This document shows, in pieces, positions 5,623 to 6,734 of a DNA stretch of 6,734 nucleotides. Position numbers and translations under genes: made by a program. Each line of letters starts with the position of its first letter. The stretch's first letter is position 1. The notes below the pieces were generated by a model that was given only the letters and a program-made list of their open reading frames with translations, was not told the origin of the DNA and did no database searches. This DNA is from Desulfobacterales bacterium (GTDB lineage: Bacteria; Desulfobacterota; Desulfobacteria; Desulfobacterales; Desulfobacteraceae). The stretch covers positions 1-6,734 of the forward strand of contig JAKSBB010000754.1 in assembly GCA_022361315.1 (NCBI GenBank), read 5' to 3'.

Positions 5623-6734
5623 ATGATGTTCACACCGATGTCGACACAAAATAAAAACTCCCTGACCGGCATTGTGAAAACACTACTCCTGATGCCGTTA
5701 CTGTTTCTGCTTGCTCAACCCGCCCTTCTGGCTGAAGAAGGCAAGGTTAAAGGGCCACACCTCTATATCATTCCGGTATCCGGACCGGTTGAGCCCGGTC
5801 TGGCTGCCTATGTCCGCCGCGCCCTGGAAGATATAAAAGACAATCCCGAGGCAAAGATTGTTTTCAGGCTGGACACCTTTGGGGGACGGGTGGATTCTGC
5901 ATTTGAAATTGTGGAAACCATTTCGGAAATACCACCGGAGCGGACAGCGGCTTACGTGGAAAAACGGGCGATTTCAGCAGGTGCACTCATCGCCCTTTCC
6001 GCAGGCGCCCTGGTAATGAAGGAGAATACCCTGATCGGAGACTGTGCACCGATTATTCAAACCAACGAGGGACAGAAAGAGGCAGGAGAAAAGATTCAAA
6101 CCGTTCTCAGGGCCCAGTTCCGGACACTGGCCAAGCGGAACAACTATCCGGAAGTCCTGGCCGAGGCCATGGTGACAAAAAGCATGGAGGTCTACCGTAT
6201 CGTTCTGGACGGGGAGACCCGTTACCTTGATAAAATTGATTTTGAGGATCTCTCCGAAGAGAAAAGAGCCCTTGTCACGGAAAAGAAGACCATTGTTGCC
6301 GAAGGGGAACTGCTGACCATGGATGACGGGGAAGCCCGTGATCTGGGATTTTCCCGTAAAAGCGTAAAGAACCTGGATGAGGCCCTGGCTGCCCTTGGTG
6401 TTGATACCCTCCCCCGGACAGAAATTGAGGAATCCTGGTCCGAAGGCCTGGTGAGAGCCCTTCAGCCTTTTCTGCCTATCCTGATGCTCATCGGTATTGG
6501 GGCCATCTACACGGAGATCAAGGCGCCGGGATTCGGTCTGCCCGGTATGATAGGCATCCTCTGTCTGGCCCTGGTCTTTTTTAACCAATACCTGGTGGGG
6601 CTGGCGGATTATACCGAGTTGCTGATCTTTATGGTTGGGTTTCTTCTGCTGGGGGTTGAGGTCTTTGTGCTCCCCGGATTCGGGATTGCAGGTATCTCAG
6701 CCATTATCGTTATTTCAGTGGGACTGGTGCTTTC
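5623..6734 (+). CDS. Long-form NfeD membrane-bound serine protease (ClpP-class), 3' end outside window
   Basis: Frame 1 stays open to the window edge, giving 370 complete codons; only the C-terminal end is missing. A signal peptide (core about 19-36, ending LLA before EEG) leads to a periplasmic ClpP/SppA-like protease domain (about 43-265). LDTFGGRVDSA (83-93) forms the oxyanion region and AISAGALIALSA (116-127) holds the nucleophile Ser118. Lys157 in GEKIQT fits the Ser-Lys dyad known from the archaeal PH1510 protease, with similar spacing. The family's membrane part follows: helices at about 283-296, 306-323, 333-349 and 354 onward, with the paired loops EIKAPGFGLPG (298-308) and EVFVLPGFGIAG (346-357). 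Known members cleave stomatin C-termini and usually sit beside a stomatin (SPFH) gene. Five in-frame ATGs crowd the start (5614, 5617, 5623, 5626, 5638). 5623 is preferred because GGGA (5610-5613) lies 9 nt before it; 5614 is the longest choice consistent with the promoter. Confidence 0.88.
   Translation, partial: MMFTPMSTQNKNSLTGIVKTLLLMPLLFLLAQPALLAEEGKVKGPHLYIIPVSGPVEPGLAAYVRRALEDIKDNPEAKIVFRLDTFGGRVDSAFEIVETISEIPPERTAAYVEKRAISAGALIALSAGALVMKENTLIGDCAPIIQTNEGQKEAGEKIQTVLRAQFRTLAKRNNYPEVLAEAMVTKSMEVYRIVLDGETRYLDKIDFEDLSEEKRALVTEKKTIVAEGELLTMDDGEARDLGFSRKSVKNLDEALAALGVDTLPRTEIEESWSEGLVRALQPFLPILMLIGIGAIYTEIKAPGFGLPGMIGILCLALVFFNQYLVGLADYTELLIFMVGFLLLGVEVFVLPGFGIAGISAIIVISVGLVL

Noticed and set aside
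5974..6588. 204-codon open frame on the minus strand
   Set aside because: It is antisense to the NfeD protease domain, which has the catalytic motifs, and has no credible domain of its own.

Overview
The window (about 53% GC by eye, tightly packed, no mobile or RNA genes seen) looks like chromosomal DNA of a Gram-negative bacterium. The best guess is a Desulfobacterota (deltaproteobacterial) sulfate reducer or a relative. This rests on three things: a long-form GlnE, a TRAP transporter with its own lipoprotein partner, and a long NfeD protease, together with the codon style. The lineage is an inference, not something the sequence proves.

Layout: (1) 1-1722, plus strand, is the C-terminal 573 codons of glnE, the glutamine synthetase adenylyltransferase/adenylyl-removase; its N-terminal half lies before the window. 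(2) 1699-5384, minus strand, is a four-gene operon read right to left: a TatT-type lipoprotein (4503-5384), a DctP-family periplasmic binding protein (3471-4487), a DctQ-family small permease (2976-3461) and a DctM-family large permease (1699-2979). The genes are 15 nt apart, 9 nt apart, and overlapping by 4 nt, so they are almost certainly co-transcribed. The last gene runs 24 nt into the end of glnE on the opposite strand. (3) 5385-5622 is a 238-nt divergent control region with a clear sigma-70 promoter facing right, a likely -10 facing left and a nested inverted repeat between them. (4) 5623 to the window end, plus strand, is a long-form NfeD membrane serine protease, cut by the window edge.

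The most interesting part is the operon. A TRAP transporter preceded by a TatT lipoprotein is a TPAT (TPR-protein-associated TRAP transporter), the type described from the Treponema pallidum proteins Tp0956/Tp0957. TatT is expected to be a lipid-anchored helical-repeat protein that docks with the binding protein in the periplasm, which then delivers ligand to the Q/M membrane unit driven by an ion gradient. The binding protein here has Trp at the position where ordinary DctP proteins have the carboxylate-binding Arg. The cargo is therefore probably not a simple C4-dicarboxylate, and its identity is unknown. The system is an uncommon class rather than a wholly new one.
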